Shown here in pieces: positions 1-6,390 of a DNA stretch of 9,067 nt. The notes under the pieces are model-generated. The model ran no database searches. It was given only the letters and a program-made list of their open reading frames with translations, and had not been told where the DNA came from. Source of the DNA: Streptomyces sp. (GTDB taxonomy: Bacteria > Actinomycetota > Actinomycetes > Streptomycetales > Streptomycetaceae); assembly GCA_003519485.1 (NCBI GenBank), contig DOWQ01000783.1, positions 1 to 9,067 of the forward strand, written 5' to 3'. The position numbers and the translations under genes were made by a program. Position 1 is the stretch's first letter. Every line of letters begins with the position of its first letter.

Positions 1-301
1 GCTGGCGACTGCTCCAGCGGTTGCCGCCGCGGGACTGCCGGCGGGAGTCGTCACCGTTGCCGTCGCCGCCCGCGTCCCCGTCGCCGGAGGCGCGCGGCCG
101 CCACTCCTGGTCCGGCCGGCCCTCAGGTGGGGGCGCGAAGGGGTTGTCCGCGTTGCCCTCCGGCGCGTCCCCTGTCGGGTTCCCCCGGTCGTCCCCGTGG
201 CCGTCGGGTGCGGAGGACGCCGGCGCCGAGTGGCGTTCGCGCAGCAGGGGCATCGGGTGCGGCGGGAGGCGAAGAGCCGCGCGGCGGCGTCGGTCCGGCA
301 T
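1..301 (-). CDS. Hypothetical hydrophilic protein, N-terminal part (runs off left edge)
   Basis: Not recognised. This is a minus-strand frame open from an ATG at 301 to the window edge, giving about 100 residues. The first ~25 residues are basic (MPDRRRR...). The rest is rich in Gly, Asp, Asn, Pro and Arg, looks disordered, and contains NPFAPPPEG at about residues 53-61. After the first ~15 codons nearly all third positions are G or C, unlike the competing frames on the opposite strand, which supports real coding. A GGGGAAG sequence (minus strand, 313-319) lies 11 nt before the ATG; a second in-frame ATG at 253 has no visible Shine-Dalgarno, so 301 is preferred. Pro-rich leaders of this kind often precede a small membrane domain in streptomycete proteins, but that domain would lie outside the window, so no function is assigned. 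It is transcribed divergently from purN. Confidence 0.5.
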   Translation of the reverse strand, partial: MPDRRRRAALRLPPHPMPLLRERHSAPASSAPDGHGDDRGNPTGDAPEGNADNPFAPPPEGRPDQEWRPRASGDGDAGGDGNGDDSRRQSRGGNRWSSRQ

Positions 302-395
302 CTGGAGTGTGTCTTCCCCTTGTGTCGTCGTCCCGCTCGGGTCCCGCGCCCGGATGGGCGCGGCCCGTGGCGGGGACGGTTCGTGTCTCGGACGC

Positions 396-425
396 ACGCT
401 ACCTGGCGCGCGCGCCCCCGTCCCA
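396..425 (-). promoter_or_regulatory. Candidate promoter for the leftward hypothetical gene
   Basis: On the minus strand a TAGCGT hexamer (401 down to 396) fits the actinobacterial TANNNT -10 pattern. A weak -35-like TGGGAC (425 down to 420) lies 18 nt upstream. It would give a leader of roughly 90 nt before the ATG at 301. This is pattern matching only; the -35 match is poor. Confidence 0.25.
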
Positions 426-452
426 TGAGGGCCGCCCGGTGTGCCGGTATCG

Positions 453-480
453 TTGCCAGCTGTCGGCGGCTTCGTAGGGT
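453..480 (+). promoter_or_regulatory. Candidate housekeeping-sigma promoter for purN-purH-folD
   Basis: TTGCCA (453-458) and TAGGGT (475-480) are separated by 16 nt and match the actinobacterial principal-sigma consensus (TTGACA / TANNNT). Transcription would begin near 487, leaving about 65 nt before the purN GTG at 552. The 250-nt gap 302-551 holds this promoter and the opposing one for the leftward gene. I see no riboswitch-like structure in it. A short TTGT/ACAA inverted repeat around 508-523 is too small to call an operator. Confidence 0.4.
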
Positions 481-551
481 CTACCGGATTTCAGGATTCT
501 CCCGCTTGTACGACTGCACAAACCCCTGAGTCCCATGAGAAGAGTCCCCCC

Positions 552-1211
552 GTGTCCTCGTCCCCGTCCAGCCCCTGGCCCCTGGGCCGGCCCGCCCGTC
601 TGGTGGTCCTGGTCTCCGGCTCCGGCACGAATCTCCAGGCCCTGCTCGACGCGGTCGCTGCCGCACCGGACGGGTCGTACGGCGCGGAGATCGTGGCCGT
701 CGGCGCCGACCGCGACGGCATCACCGGCCTGGAGCGCGCCGAGCGCGCCGGGCTGCCGGTCTTCGTCCGCCGGGTCCGGGATCACCCGAGCCGGGAGGCC
801 TGGGACCTGGCGCTGGCCGAGGCCACCGCCGCGTACGAGCCGGACCTGGTCGTCTCGGCGGGCTTCATGAAGATCGTGGGGAAGGAGTTCCTCGCCCGGT
901 TCGGGGGGCGCTTCATCAATACGCACCCCGCGCTGCTGCCGAGTTTCCCCGGCGCCCACGGCGTGCGCGACGCGCTCGCGTACGGCGTGAAGGTGACCGG
1001 GTGCACGGTCCACTTCGTCGACGACGGCGTCGACACCGGCCCGATCATCGCCCAGGGCGTGGTCGATGTCCGGGATGAGGACCACGTGGACGGGGGAGCC
1101 GCTCTGCACGAGCGGATCAAGGAAGTCGAGCGACAGCTGCTCGTCGAGGTCGTGGGGCGCCTGGCCCGCAACGGCTACCGCATCGAGGGACGAAAGGTAA
1201 TCATCCCGTGA
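552..1211 (+). CDS. purN: Phosphoribosylglycinamide formyltransferase (GAR transformylase)
   Basis: Cytosolic enzyme of de novo purine synthesis; it transfers the formyl group of 10-formyl-THF to GAR, making FGAR. The product is 219 aa, usual for the family. It has the N-terminal phosphate-binding loop SGSGTN (residues 22-27) and the catalytic Asn-His-Asp set, seen as N123 and H125 in INTHPALLPSFPGAHG and D161 in DDGVDTGP. The frame is open upstream to 441, but GTG at 552 is chosen because it follows a purine-rich AGAAGAG stretch and gives the normal family N-terminus (a short Ser/Pro tail, then RLVVLVSGSGTN). The stop overlaps the purH GTG by 4 nt, so the two are translationally coupled. From memory the sequence resembles Streptomyces PurN more closely than Propionibacteriales PurN; this is unverified. 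Confidence 0.95.
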   Translation: MSSSPSSPWPLGRPARLVVLVSGSGTNLQALLDAVAAAPDGSYGAEIVAVGADRDGITGLERAERAGLPVFVRRVRDHPSREAWDLALAEATAAYEPDLVVSAGFMKIVGKEFLARFGGRFINTHPALLPSFPGAHGVRDALAYGVKVTGCTVHFVDDGVDTGPIIAQGVVDVRDEDHVDGGAALHERIKEVERQLLVEVVGRLARNGYRIEGRKVIIP

Positions 1212-2785
1212 CGACCGCCGAAGGAACCAAGCGGCCCATCCGCCGCGCGCTGGTCAGCGTCTACGACAAGACGGGCCTGGAGGAGCTGGCCCGCGGGCTG
1301 CACGAGGCCGGGGTCGAGCTGGTGTCCACCGGTTCGACGGCCGGGCGGATCGCCGCCGCCGGCGTGCCGGTCACCAAGGTCGAGGAGCTCACCGGCTTCC
1401 CCGAGTGCCTGGACGGCAGGGTCAAGACCCTGCACCCGCGCGTGCACGCCGGCATCCTCGCCGACCTGCGGCTGGAGGACCACCGGCGGCAGCTGGCCGA
1501 GCTGGAGGTCGAGCCCTTCCAGCTGGTGATCGTCAACCTCTACCCGTTCCGCGAGACCGTCGACTCCGGTGCGGCCCCGGACGAGTGCGTCGAGCAGATC
1601 GACATCGGCGGTCCGTCGATGGTCCGCGCCGCCGCCAAGAACCACCCGTCGGTGGCCGTGGTCACCAGCCCCGAGCGGTACGGCGACGTACTAGCCGCGG
1701 CCCGGGGCGGCGGCTTCGAACTGGCCGCGCGCAAGCGGCTCGCCGCCGAGGCGTTCCAGCACACGGCGGCGTACGACGTCGCGGTCGCCTCCTGGTTCAC
1801 CGGCACCTACGCGCCGGAGCACGCCGAGAACGTCACCGCGCTGCCCGAGTTCCTCGGCGAGACGTGGCAGCGCAAGAGCGCGCTGCGCTACGGCGAGAAC
1901 CCGCACCAGTCGGCCTCCCTCTACACCGACGGCACGCCGACGGGCCTCGCAGGCGCCGAGCAGCTGCACGGCAAGGAGATGTCCTTCAACAACTACGTCG
2001 ACACCGAGGCCGCCCGCCGCGCCGCCTTCGACCACGACGAGCCGTGCGTGGCGATCATCAAGCACGCCAACCCGTGCGGCATCGCCGTCGGCACGGACGT
2101 CGCCGAGGCGCACCGCAAGGCGCACGCCTGCGACCCGCTGTCCGCGTTCGGCGGCGTGATCGCCGTCAACCGCCCGGTGTCGGTCGCGATGGCGGAGCAG
2201 GTCGCGGAGATCTTCACCGAGGTCATCGCCGCCCCGGCGTACGAGGACGGCGCGGTCGAGGCGCTGGCCCGCAAGAAGAACATCCGGGTGCTGCGCGTCG
2301 AGGGCGCCCCGGCGCAGCGGGACGACCTCCGGCTGATCTCGGGCGGCGCGCTGCTCCAGCACAGTGACCGGCTCCAGGCCGAGGGCGACGACCCGTCGAC
2401 CTGGACCCGGGTGACGGGCGAGCCGCTGGACGCCGCCGAGCTGGCCGAGCTGGCCTTCGCCTGGCGCGCCTGCCGCGCGGTCAAGTCCAACGCGATCCTG
2501 CTGGCGAAGGACAGCGCCACGGTCGGCGTCGGCATGGGCCAGGTCAACCGGGTGGACTCGGCGAAGCTCGCGGTCCAGCGGGCGGGCGCGGAGCGCGTCA
2601 CCGGCTCGTACGCGGCCTCCGACGCCTTCTTCCCGTTCGCCGACGGAGCCCAGGTCCTGATCGACGCCGGCGTGAAGGCGATCGTGCAGCCCGGCGGCTC
2701 GGTCCGGGACAAGGAGGTCGTCGAGGCGGTCGCCGCCGCGGGGATCACCATGTACTTCACCGGCACCCGCCACTTCTTCCACTGA
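1208..2785 (+). CDS. purH: Bifunctional AICAR transformylase / IMP cyclohydrolase
   Basis: Catalyses the last two steps of IMP synthesis: formylation of AICAR using 10-formyl-THF, then ring closure. The 525-aa length is standard. The N-terminal MGS-like cyclohydrolase domain (about 10-150) has SVYDKTG (17-23), STGST (40-44) and GRVKTLHP (70-77). The C-terminal AICARFT domain has RYGENPHQ (227-234) and the catalytic Lys-His pair K285/H286 in IKHANPCG. It ends in the conserved TGTRHFFH. The start is the GTG inside the GTGA overlap with purN, preceded by GAAAGG at 1192-1197. Eight bases separate its stop from folD, and the folD ribosome site overlaps its stop codon. From memory the residues look very close to Streptomyces PurH, in contrast to folD and the genes beyond it (see findings). 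Confidence 0.97.
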   Translation: MTTAEGTKRPIRRALVSVYDKTGLEELARGLHEAGVELVSTGSTAGRIAAAGVPVTKVEELTGFPECLDGRVKTLHPRVHAGILADLRLEDHRRQLAELEVEPFQLVIVNLYPFRETVDSGAAPDECVEQIDIGGPSMVRAAAKNHPSVAVVTSPERYGDVLAAARGGGFELAARKRLAAEAFQHTAAYDVAVASWFTGTYAPEHAENVTALPEFLGETWQRKSALRYGENPHQSASLYTDGTPTGLAGAEQLHGKEMSFNNYVDTEAARRAAFDHDEPCVAIIKHANPCGIAVGTDVAEAHRKAHACDPLSAFGGVIAVNRPVSVAMAEQVAEIFTEVIAAPAYEDGAVEALARKKNIRVLRVEGAPAQRDDLRLISGGALLQHSDRLQAEGDDPSTWTRVTGEPLDAAELAELAFAWRACRAVKSNAILLAKDSATVGVGMGQVNRVDSAKLAVQRAGAERVTGSYAASDAFFPFADGAQVLIDAGVKAIVQPGGSVRDKEVVEAVAAAGITMYFTGTRHFFH

Positions 2786-2793
2786 GGAGCGCC

Positions 2794-3645
2794 ATGACTG
2801 CCAAGACCCTCGACGGCAAGCTGACCGCGGCCGCGATCAAGGCCGAGCTGACCGAACGGGTGGCCAAGCTGCGGGACCGGGGCGTCCTGCCCGGTCTGGC
2901 GACCGTCCTCGTCGGCGACGACCCTGCCAGCCACAGCTACGTCCGGATGAAGCACCGCGACTGCGAACAGGTGGGCATCAACTCCATCCGCGTGGAGCTG
3001 CCGGCCGACGCCAGCGCCGCCCAGCTCGAGGACGCCATCCTCGGGCTCAACGAGAACGATGCGTGCACCGGCTACATCGTGCAGCTGCCCATCCCGAAGC
3101 ACCTCGACGAGAACTGGGCGCTCTCGCTCATCGACCCCGACAAGGACGCCGACGGGCTGCACCCGATCAACCTCGGGCGCCTGGTCCTGAACGAGCCCGC
3201 CACCCTGCCCTGCACGCCGCGGGGCATCGTCGAACTGCTCCGGCGGCACGGCGTGGAGCTGCGCGGCGCAGAGGTGTGCGTGATCGGGCGCGGCGTGACG
3301 GTCGGCCGCCCGCTCGGGCTCATCCTCACCCGCCGCAGCGAGAACTCGACGGTGACCCTGTGCCACACCGGGACCCGCGACCTGGCGGACCACACCCGTC
3401 GCGCCGACATCGTCATCGCCGCCGCGGGGGTACCGGGCATGGTGACCGCCGACATGATCCGCGAGGGCGCGGTCTGCGTCGACGTGGGCGTCAGCCGCGT
3501 CGACGGGGTCACGACGGGCGACCTCGCCCCGGACGTGTGGGAGAAGGCCTCGTGGGTGACGCCCAACCCGGGTGGTGTCGGACCGATGACCCGCGCGATG
3601 CTGCTGAGCAACGTGGTGGACCGCGCCGAAGCCCTGCATGCCTGA
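2794..3645 (+). CDS. folD: Methylenetetrahydrofolate dehydrogenase / methenyltetrahydrofolate cyclohydrolase
   Basis: Bifunctional cytosolic enzyme that interconverts 5,10-methylene-THF, methenyl-THF and 10-formyl-THF, using NADP+ in most bacteria. It supplies the formyl donor used by PurN and PurH just upstream. The product is 283 aa, standard. The catalytic YxxxK is Y49/K53 in SYVRMKHRD. The conserved GYIVQLPIPKHLDE segment follows at about 91-104, then DKDADGLHP, the nucleotide-binding GRGVTVGRPLG (about 167-177) and the C-terminal NPGGVGPMTRAMLL. The ATG at 2794 has an excellent GAGGAG ribosome site (2784-2789) 4 nt upstream, overlapping the purH stop. The 3' end overlaps the next gene by 8 nt. 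Its sequence recalls Propionibacteriaceae FolD rather than the Streptomyces form, by memory only. Confidence 0.96.
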   Translation: MTAKTLDGKLTAAAIKAELTERVAKLRDRGVLPGLATVLVGDDPASHSYVRMKHRDCEQVGINSIRVELPADASAAQLEDAILGLNENDACTGYIVQLPIPKHLDENWALSLIDPDKDADGLHPINLGRLVLNEPATLPCTPRGIVELLRRHGVELRGAEVCVIGRGVTVGRPLGLILTRRSENSTVTLCHTGTRDLADHTRRADIVIAAAGVPGMVTADMIREGAVCVDVGVSRVDGVTTGDLAPDVWEKASWVTPNPGGVGPMTRAMLLSNVVDRAEALHA

Positions 3646-3949
3646 CCGGCCGCCGATGGCGGACCAGCCCGATCGGCCGGCGGAGACGTTCCCCAGCAAC
3701 CTGTGGCCGCTGCTGGTCGTCCTGCTGATGGTGGGCGTCGGCGTCGCCTACGGCGCCTTCGAGCACTGGCGACGCGCGACCGTCGCCGTCGGCGGGGCGA
3801 TGGGCGTCGCAGGGTTCCTGCGGCTCGTCCTGCCGCCGCACGTGGCAGGGCTGCTGGTGGTGCGCCGGAAGGCCTTCGACGTGACCGTCTACCTCTTCCT
3901 CGCGGCCGCGATCGTCGTCGTCGCGTTCGTGGTGCCGCCCGCGCGCTGA
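3638..3949 (+). CDS. Small integral membrane protein, DUF3017-like
   Basis: 103 aa. A hydrophilic N-terminus (MPDRPPMADQPDRPAET, 1-17) is followed by three hydrophobic segments at roughly 24-45, 50-68 and 80-99, so it is predicted to sit in the cytoplasmic membrane. Function is unknown. Assignment to DUF3017 rests on size, topology and position: a DUF3017 protein commonly follows folD in actinobacteria. The ATG at 3638 overlaps the folD end by 8 nt, suggesting coupled translation. A second in-frame ATG at 3656 would avoid the overlap and cannot be excluded. No catalytic motif is visible. Confidence 0.8.
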   Translation: MPDRPPMADQPDRPAETFPSNLWPLLVVLLMVGVGVAYGAFEHWRRATVAVGGAMGVAGFLRLVLPPHVAGLLVVRRKAFDVTVYLFLAAAIVVVAFVVPPAR

Positions 3950-4011
3950 CCGGACCGGTGGCCGGGTTGCCGCGATTGCAGTCCGTGGCCGCGGCCCTTG
4001 GCGGCACGGGT

Positions 4012-4017
4012 TATTCT
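4012..4017 (+). promoter_or_regulatory. -10 element placed for a leaderless VKOR transcript
   Basis: TATTCT (4012-4017) fits TANNNT and is followed by exactly 6 nt and then the GTG at 4024. Transcription would therefore begin at or next to the start codon. No convincing -35 lies at 16-18 nt, and there is no Shine-Dalgarno before the GTG. The 74-nt gap after DUF3017 otherwise holds only a GC palindrome (3987-3996). Confidence 0.4.
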
Positions 4018-4023
4018 CTGAGC

Positions 4024-4680
4024 GTGCAGGACATGGACATCCGCGACGAGCAGGCCGACGACTACCCCGATGCCGTGGCGGAGGGCCCCACCAGGAGGGA
4101 CCGCTACTTCCTCTACGGCGAGATGCTGGTCTTCGCGATCATCTCGCTGGTGGCATCCTTCGTGCTCTCCTACGACGCGGTGCGGCTCGCAGCCGACCCC
4201 GACGTGGTGCTCGCGTGCTCCATCAACTCGATCTTCGACTGCGCGGAGGTGGGCCGGAGCTGGCAGGCGCAGGTGTTCGGCTTCCCGAACGCGTTCCTCG
4301 GCCTCATCTCGGAGCCCGTCGTGATGACGATCGCGGTCGCCTCCCTGGCCGGGGTGCGGTTCCCGCGGTGGTTCATGATGACCGCCAACGCCGTGTACCT
4401 GCTCGGCGTGATCTTCGCGTACTGGCTGCTCTACCAGTCCACCTTCGAGATCGGTGCGCTGTGCCCGTGGTGCATCACGGTGACCATCGCCACGACGTTC
4501 GTGTTCTACTCGATGACCTACTGGAACATCCTCGAGCGCAACATCCCCTGGTCGGCGGCGACGCAGGCCAAGGCCCTGCGCTTCGCCCGTGGCGGCTGGC
4601 TCACCATCGCGCTGATCGCCTGGCTCGCCATCGTCGTGGTCATGGAAGTGGCCGTCTGGGTGCTGCCGCCGCTCGGCTGA
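4024..4680 (+). CDS. Vitamin K epoxide reductase (VKOR) family membrane protein
   Basis: Predicted polytopic membrane quinone oxidoreductase. Bacterial VKORs reoxidise a DsbA-like partner and so drive disulfide bond formation in exported proteins, replacing DsbB in many actinobacteria. Numbered from GTG 4024 (218 aa), it shows the loop cysteine pair C65/C73 (CSINSIFDC) and the active-site CxxC C147-PW-C150. About five hydrophobic segments are visible, near 32-52, 90-110, 117-137, 148-166 and 194-214. The frame stays open upstream into DUF3017, but a start there would overlap that gene heavily with no family homology. GTG 4024 sits 6 nt after a -10-like hexamer; ATG 4033 is the alternative. 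No thioredoxin or DsbA domain is fused and no DsbA gene is in the window. It lies 76 nt before mdh. Confidence 0.9.
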   Translation: MQDMDIRDEQADDYPDAVAEGPTRRDRYFLYGEMLVFAIISLVASFVLSYDAVRLAADPDVVLACSINSIFDCAEVGRSWQAQVFGFPNAFLGLISEPVVMTIAVASLAGVRFPRWFMMTANAVYLLGVIFAYWLLYQSTFEIGALCPWCITVTIATTFVFYSMTYWNILERNIPWSAATQAKALRFARGGWLTIALIAWLAIVVVMEVAVWVLPPLG

Positions 4681-4711
4681 GGCCGGTTCACGCACCCACG
4701 CGGGGGAGCGG

Positions 4712-4717
4712 TAGAGT
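4712..4717 (+). promoter_or_regulatory. Candidate mdh promoter (-10)
   Basis: TAGAGT (4712-4717) fits TANNNT. The only -35-like candidate, TTCACG at 4687-4692, has a long 19-nt spacer. Transcription would start near 4724, giving a leader of about 33 nt that includes the GAGGAA ribosome site (4743-4748). Read-through from VKOR is equally possible. Confidence 0.3.
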
Positions 4718-4756
4718 CGGGCTCGTACGTCGACCCTTTCTGAGAGGAACCCGATA

Positions 4757-5746
4757 GTGAGCACTGCCGCTCCCGTGAAGATCGCCGTGACCGGCGCCGC
4801 CGGCCAGATCGGCTACAGCCTGTTGTTCCGCATCGCCAGTGGCGCGGTGCTTGGGGACACCCCCGTCGAGCTCCGACTGCTCGAGATCACCCCAGCGCTG
4901 AAGGCGCTCGAGGGCGTCGTCATGGAGCTCGACGACTGCGCCTTCCCGACGCTCGCCGGTGTCGAGATCGGCGACGACCCCAAGAAGGTCTTCGAAGGTG
5001 CCAACCTCGCGATGCTCGTCGGCGCCATGCCCCGCAAGGCCGGCATGGAGCGCGGCGACCTGCTCAGCGCCAACGGTGCGATCTTCACCGAGCAGGGCCG
5101 GGCCCTCAACGAGGTGGCCGCCGACGACATCAAGGTGCTCGTCACGGGCAACCCCGCCAACACCAACGCGCTGATCGCCATGACCAACGCGCCCGACATC
5201 CCCAACGAGCGGTTCAACGCACTGACGCGCCTCGATCACAACCGCGCCCTGTCGCAGCTCGCCGCGAAGGTCGGCCGCCCGGTCACCGCCATCCAGCACA
5301 TGACCATCTGGGGCAACCACTCCGCCACGCAGTACCCGGACCTGTTCAACACGCTCGTCGACGGCCAGAGCGCCGCCGAGCTCGTGAACGACCAGGAGTG
5401 GCTCGAGCACACCTTCATCCCGACCGTCGCCAAGCGCGGGGCCGCCATCATCGAGGCCCGTGGGCTGTCGTCGGCCGCCTCCGCCGCCAACGCGACGATC
5501 GAGCACATGCGCGACTGGGTGGGCGGCACCCCAGAGGGCGACTGGGTCTCCATGGCCGTGCCGTCCGACGGCTCCTACGGCGTCCCCGAGGGCCTCATCT
5601 CCTCGTTCCCCTGCACCGTGAAGGACGGCAGGTACGAGATCGTGCAGGGCCTGGAGATCAACGAGTTCTCCCGCGCCAAGATCGACGCGTCGGTGGCCGA
5701 GCTGGCCGACGAGCGCAAGGCGGTCACGGAGCTCGGCCTCATCTGA
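4757..5746 (+). CDS. mdh: Malate dehydrogenase (NAD-dependent)
   Basis: TCA-cycle enzyme that oxidises (S)-malate to oxaloacetate in the cytosol. 329 aa, normal for the actinobacterial/Thermus-type dimeric MDH. The Rossmann loop is TGAAGQIG (12-19). The acidic residue ending the second strand (E43 in LLEIT) indicates NAD+ preference. The substrate-loop arginines are R93 and R99 (MPRKAGMERGD), with R163 in LDHNRAL. GNPANTNA spans 131-138, and the catalytic Asp-His pair is D160/H188 (WGNHSATQYPD). The GTG start at 4757 has GAGGAA 8 nt upstream. It is followed by a hairpin at 5761-5795, which probably ends the rightward transcription. The sequence looks Propionibacteriales-like by memory. Confidence 0.97.
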   Translation: MSTAAPVKIAVTGAAGQIGYSLLFRIASGAVLGDTPVELRLLEITPALKALEGVVMELDDCAFPTLAGVEIGDDPKKVFEGANLAMLVGAMPRKAGMERGDLLSANGAIFTEQGRALNEVAADDIKVLVTGNPANTNALIAMTNAPDIPNERFNALTRLDHNRALSQLAAKVGRPVTAIQHMTIWGNHSATQYPDLFNTLVDGQSAAELVNDQEWLEHTFIPTVAKRGAAIIEARGLSSAASAANATIEHMRDWVGGTPEGDWVSMAVPSDGSYGVPEGLISSFPCTVKDGRYEIVQGLEINEFSRAKIDASVAELADERKAVTELGLI

Positions 5747-5760
5747 GCACGAGCAACGTC

Positions 5761-5795
5761 GGAACCCCCGGGAGCTCGAGCTCGCCGGGGGTTCC
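5761..5795. terminator. Strong hairpin between convergent mdh and cupin genes
   Basis: Perfect 11-bp inverted repeat: GGAACCCCCGG (5761-5771) pairs with CCGGGGGTTCC (5785-5795). The 13-nt loop contains the self-complementary GAGCTCGAGCTC (5772-5783), which can extend the structure. It starts 15 nt after the mdh stop and ends 27 nt before the end of the convergent cupin gene, so it can serve both strands. No T-tract follows on either side, which is common for terminators of high-GC actinobacteria. Confidence 0.75.
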
Positions 5796-5821
5796 GCCGT
5801 TCAAGGGCTGCCGTCAGTCGG

Positions 5822-6268
5822 TCAGCTGGGCTGCTCCGTCCAGCGGGGAGGCACGTCGGAGCCGACTTCCTCGGCGTGCTGGGCCTCCTCCTTCGTCCTG
5901 TGCACGATCCCGTAGGAGTGGTGGACGGGTGCGTAGATCGTGTAGAGGCTGATCGGTTCGTCGCCGGTGTTGCGCACGTCGTGCCACGTGCCGGCGGGCA
6001 CCTGGATGCTCCAGCCGTCGGACACCTCCTGCTCGAAGTCGAGCTTGTCCTTCTCGGGTCCCATCACGCACACGCCCTTGCCGCCGTCGATGCGCAGGAA
6101 CTGGTCGGTCTCCTCGTGCACCTCGAGGCCGATCGACTCGCCGGGCGGGATGGACATGAGGGTGACCTGCAGGAAGTGGCCGGTCCAGACCACCCGTCGA
6201 TAGACATCCGTCTGGAGGGCGGCCTCCTCGATGTTGAACGCGTTGGGCTTGGGTCCGTGGTCTTCCAT
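5822..6268 (-). CDS. Small cupin-domain protein
   Basis: A 148-aa single-domain cupin with no signal peptide, so probably cytosolic. The reaction is unknown. Motif 2 is canonical, G85-x5-P91-A-G93-x2-H96-x3-N100 (VPAGTWHDVRN). Motif 1 departs from G(X)5HXH(X)3-4E(X)6G: aligning GLEVHEETDQFLRIDGG puts E49 at the first His, H51 at the second and Q56 at the Glu. Metal binding may therefore be altered. The start is the ATG at 6268 with an AAAGGAG ribosome site 5 nt upstream; the frame extends to 6328 without a better signal. From memory it resembles a small cupin family common in Firmicutes and Bacteroidetes, starting MED.G..P and sharing TDQFLRI and VPAGTWH. It follows the symporter gene by 122 nt across a probable terminator, so it is likely a separate unit. 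It converges on mdh. Confidence 0.85.
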   Translation of the reverse strand: MEDHGPKPNAFNIEEAALQTDVYRRVVWTGHFLQVTLMSIPPGESIGLEVHEETDQFLRIDGGKGVCVMGPEKDKLDFEQEVSDGWSIQVPAGTWHDVRNTGDEPISLYTIYAPVHHSYGIVHRTKEEAQHAEEVGSDVPPRWTEQPS

Positions 6269-6334
6269 GGATGCTCCTTTCGTCGCTTTCCCCCATGGTG
6301 TCAGCAGCCGGGTCCAGCCGCCGGCCATCCGGGG

Positions 6335-6381
6335 AAAAGGTCGCGGGCGCCGCGTCCCCGGGGGAGCGAGCGACGCCCGCG
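6335..6381 (-). terminator. Probable intrinsic terminator after the symporter gene
   Basis: Read on the minus strand, an 8-bp GC stem (plus-strand arms 6342-6349 and 6374-6381) encloses a GC-rich loop with further self-pairing around TCCCCGGGGGA. It is followed after ACC by TTTT (plus-strand AAAA, 6335-6338). It begins 10 nt after the symporter stop and would separate that operon from the cupin gene. The T-tract is short. Confidence 0.45.
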
Positions 6382-6390
6382 GGTCGGGGG

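Noticed and set aside
425..529. Short plus-strand ORF (34 codons) ahead of purN as a leader peptide
   Set aside because: No ribosome site, Arg-rich random-looking sequence, and the candidate promoter lies inside it.
441..551. Upstream extension of the purN frame
   Set aside because: It would add residues unlike the family N-terminus and would cover the candidate promoter; GTG 552 has a purine-rich site and the usual protein length.
1691..3699. Long minus-strand open frames (363 and 568 codons) opposite purH and folD
   Set aside because: Antisense shadows of well-identified genes, with no motif or ribosome site and biased composition.
3987..3996. GGCCGCGGCC palindrome between DUF3017 and VKOR
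   Set aside because: A 10-bp all-GC palindrome is expected by chance in such composition, with no loop or T-tract to suggest a terminator.
3703..4023. Upstream extension of the VKOR frame across DUF3017
   Set aside because: It adds about 100 Arg/Ala-rich residues from the alternate frame of DUF3017; the family start fits GTG 4024 or ATG 4033.
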